From: Coccinella septempunctata
Lineage: Eukaryota > Arthropoda > Insecta > Coleoptera > Coccinellidae
Direction: 5' to 3'
Length of the DNA stretch: 64,000 nucleotides
NCBI RefSeq assembly: GCF_907165205.1
Contig: NC_058192.1
Coordinates: 2,232,001-2,296,000, forward strand
Part shown: one piece after another, positions 62,696 to 64,000 of the stretch
Position numbering within the stretch: position 1 is the first letter of the stretch
Layout: each line of letters starts with the position of its first letter
The notes under the pieces: generated by a model
Told to the model about the DNA's origin: nothing
Databases searched by the model: none
What the model saw: only the letters and a program-made list of their open reading frames with translations
Position numbers and translations under genes: made by a program

Positions 62696-64000
62696 ATGAA
62701 GGTATAGAGTCATCTGTTTGATGCTTCATAATGTGCAATATAAATTATTCAGAAACGGTTTACGCGTGTGTGCTTGGTGTTTCGCAATTTTTTCATACAT
62801 GTCACTTATGTTATTTATGGGATTTATTTGCATGAAGAATCTTTGACCTTTCGTGATTGTCTTAGACATGTCGGATTTCGTATTTTTAATGGCCTCAAAT
62901 AACTGACTGTCAATCTTTGACTTTGGTATTCGATCCATTTCCCTTGAAAATTCAGTACGATTGAAATTTGTGATCAGTTTTCTGGGGGATATTTTCATTA
63001 ATTAGAGTTATTTTCATGATGTTAATAGCCTCTGATTTTCATTCCAGGTATTCGTATGCCTTCTCGCCTTAGCAGCCCTAGCTGAATACAGTCAAGGTAA
63101 GTATTTTTCATAGGGTGAGCCTTGTGTGTTCTATCCTCGTGGATGCACACCATTTTTTTCTTGATTTTTGTAATTTTTATGTTATATTCGTGTGCGAGGA
63201 CTATATTTCGTTTTTCCTTAGGACTATTATTTTTTCACATTCAAAACATTGAATGATCGAGTATGAAGTGTCAAATATGTTTGGAGTTTTTTCGATTTCT
63301 ATAAAAGGTTGTTTCAAAATGTTATCTTTCAAAACTGATTGGGATTAAGAAGAATTAACTTCAATTTGTTTTTGGGAAACGAATATCCTGTTTCTTAAGA
63401 GAATTTCAATTAATTTTCAACTATACTTTCTGTGAGAAAAAAGTAATTTCTACTAATTGAGTTGTTGTTTTATTTTTTATCGTATATTTTCCAATTCTTC
63501 AGGTATTTATCCCTAAGGCTCACTTGTAGAAACGTCCATCAAGATTTAACGCCCCCATTGAAATCCAAAATTATAATTTTTGAGGTAAATAATGGAGGAT
63601 TAAAATTTTAATGGGGCATTAAATTTTAACAAACTTCCATGCATTTGTGCGTTAGTTAAAAAATTCCAATTCTGAGTCAATTTTTTCAGCTGGCTTCATA
63701 AGTGGAGGTGGCGGCGGATATGGGGGCGGCGGCGGAGGAGGAGGATGGAAATCTGGAGGAGGAGGAGGGGGAGGATGGAAATCCGGAGGAGGAGGAGGAG
63801 GTGGCTGGCCCTCTGGATGGTCGTCAGGGGGTGGAGGCGGTTGGAAATCTGGAGGAGGTGGAGGTGGTTACGGTGGAGGCGGCGGCGGGGGTTGGAAATC
63901 CGGAGGTGGCGGAGGAGGTTGGAAGAGTGGAGGAGGAGGAGGAGGTGGAGGATATGGAGGCGGCGGCGGTGGAGGACAAGTTGTCAAGATTATCAAAATC
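62696..64000 (+). CDS. glycine-rich secreted cuticle-type protein (partial, runs off the window)
   Basis: Three exons. Exon 1 (62696-62701) holds only ATG AAG before a GTATAG donor. Exon 2 (63048-63096, after TTCCAG, before GTAAGT) encodes VFVCLLALAALAEYSQ. Exon 3 starts at 63690 after TTTTTTCAG and stays open to the window end. Spliced, the start reads MKVFVCLLALAALAEYSQA, a clear signal peptide, then GFISGGGGGYGGG and tandem Gly runs separated by WKS, WPSGWSS or Y. The last residues seen are QVVKIIKI. About 122 residues are visible. A tiny first exon and a signal peptide split by a first intron are typical of insect cuticle genes; Gly-rich repeats with aromatic residues fit cuticle or other extracellular matrix. 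The exact role is inferred from composition. The stop codon lies outside the window. Confidence 0.85.
63534..63634. repeat. short inverted-repeat element in intron 2
   Basis: Imperfect arms of about 30 bp, 63534-63563 (containing ATTTAACGCCCCCATT) and 63606-63634 (containing AATGGGGCATTAAAT), face each other across about 40 bp. Probably a small degraded MITE. Confidence 0.45.

Overview
The window is eukaryotic, from an arthropod and very probably an insect. The signs are introns with GT/AG borders, a MADF-BESS gene, a small heat-shock gene with a heat-shock element, a glycine-rich cuticle-type gene with an arthropod TATA/initiator promoter, and a full-length non-LTR retrotransposon. A beetle is a reasonable guess from the cuticle protein style, but that is inference. 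Nothing bacterial (operons, CRISPR, phage) is present.

Layout. 1-2.5 kb: the last exon of a MADF-BESS gene, then a small heat-shock-like gene whose first exon does not join the rest in frame. 2.55-3.02 kb: a 155-bp MITE with TTA duplications and a fragment of an interspersed repeat. 3.04-36.77 kb: satellite A, roughly 125-130 monomers in three length classes (195, 193 and 183 bp), broken by six copies and one fragment of a ~570-bp spacer element with a strong 73-nt hairpin, by a ~780-bp non-satellite island (13.6-14.4 kb), and by an intact 4,769-bp LINE (21,686-26,454, minus strand). 36.84-58.01 kb: satellite B, unrelated to A, about 85 monomers of exactly 248 bp with no detectable indels and with local higher-order repeats. 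58.0-62.6 kb: AT-rich sequence with no convincing gene. 62.64-64.0 kb: promoter and first three exons of a glycine-rich secreted protein, cut by the window end.

More than 80 percent of the window is repetitive. Satellite A evolves by segmental duplication (a ~5.13-kb composite unit of monomers plus spacer is repeated from 28.5 to 35.5 kb, with older copies at 9.5-11.5 and 17.7-20.6 kb) and by gain and loss of single monomers. Satellite B evolves by very even homogenisation with short local blocks (a 5-monomer, 1,240-bp unit three times in a row). The LINE landed in one satellite A monomer, duplicated ATTAA, keeps both ORFs open, and so is a young insertion.

I found no clear new enzymatic system. 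The parts most worth following are the hairpin-bearing spacer with a TATA box 30 bp upstream of the hairpin, the TATAAAAG motif present in essentially every satellite B monomer, and the foldback at the LINE 5' end. Open frames inside both satellites are by-products of monomer length and are not annotated as genes. Counts and coordinates were read by eye; in arrays this regular, copy number in an assembly can be wrong.
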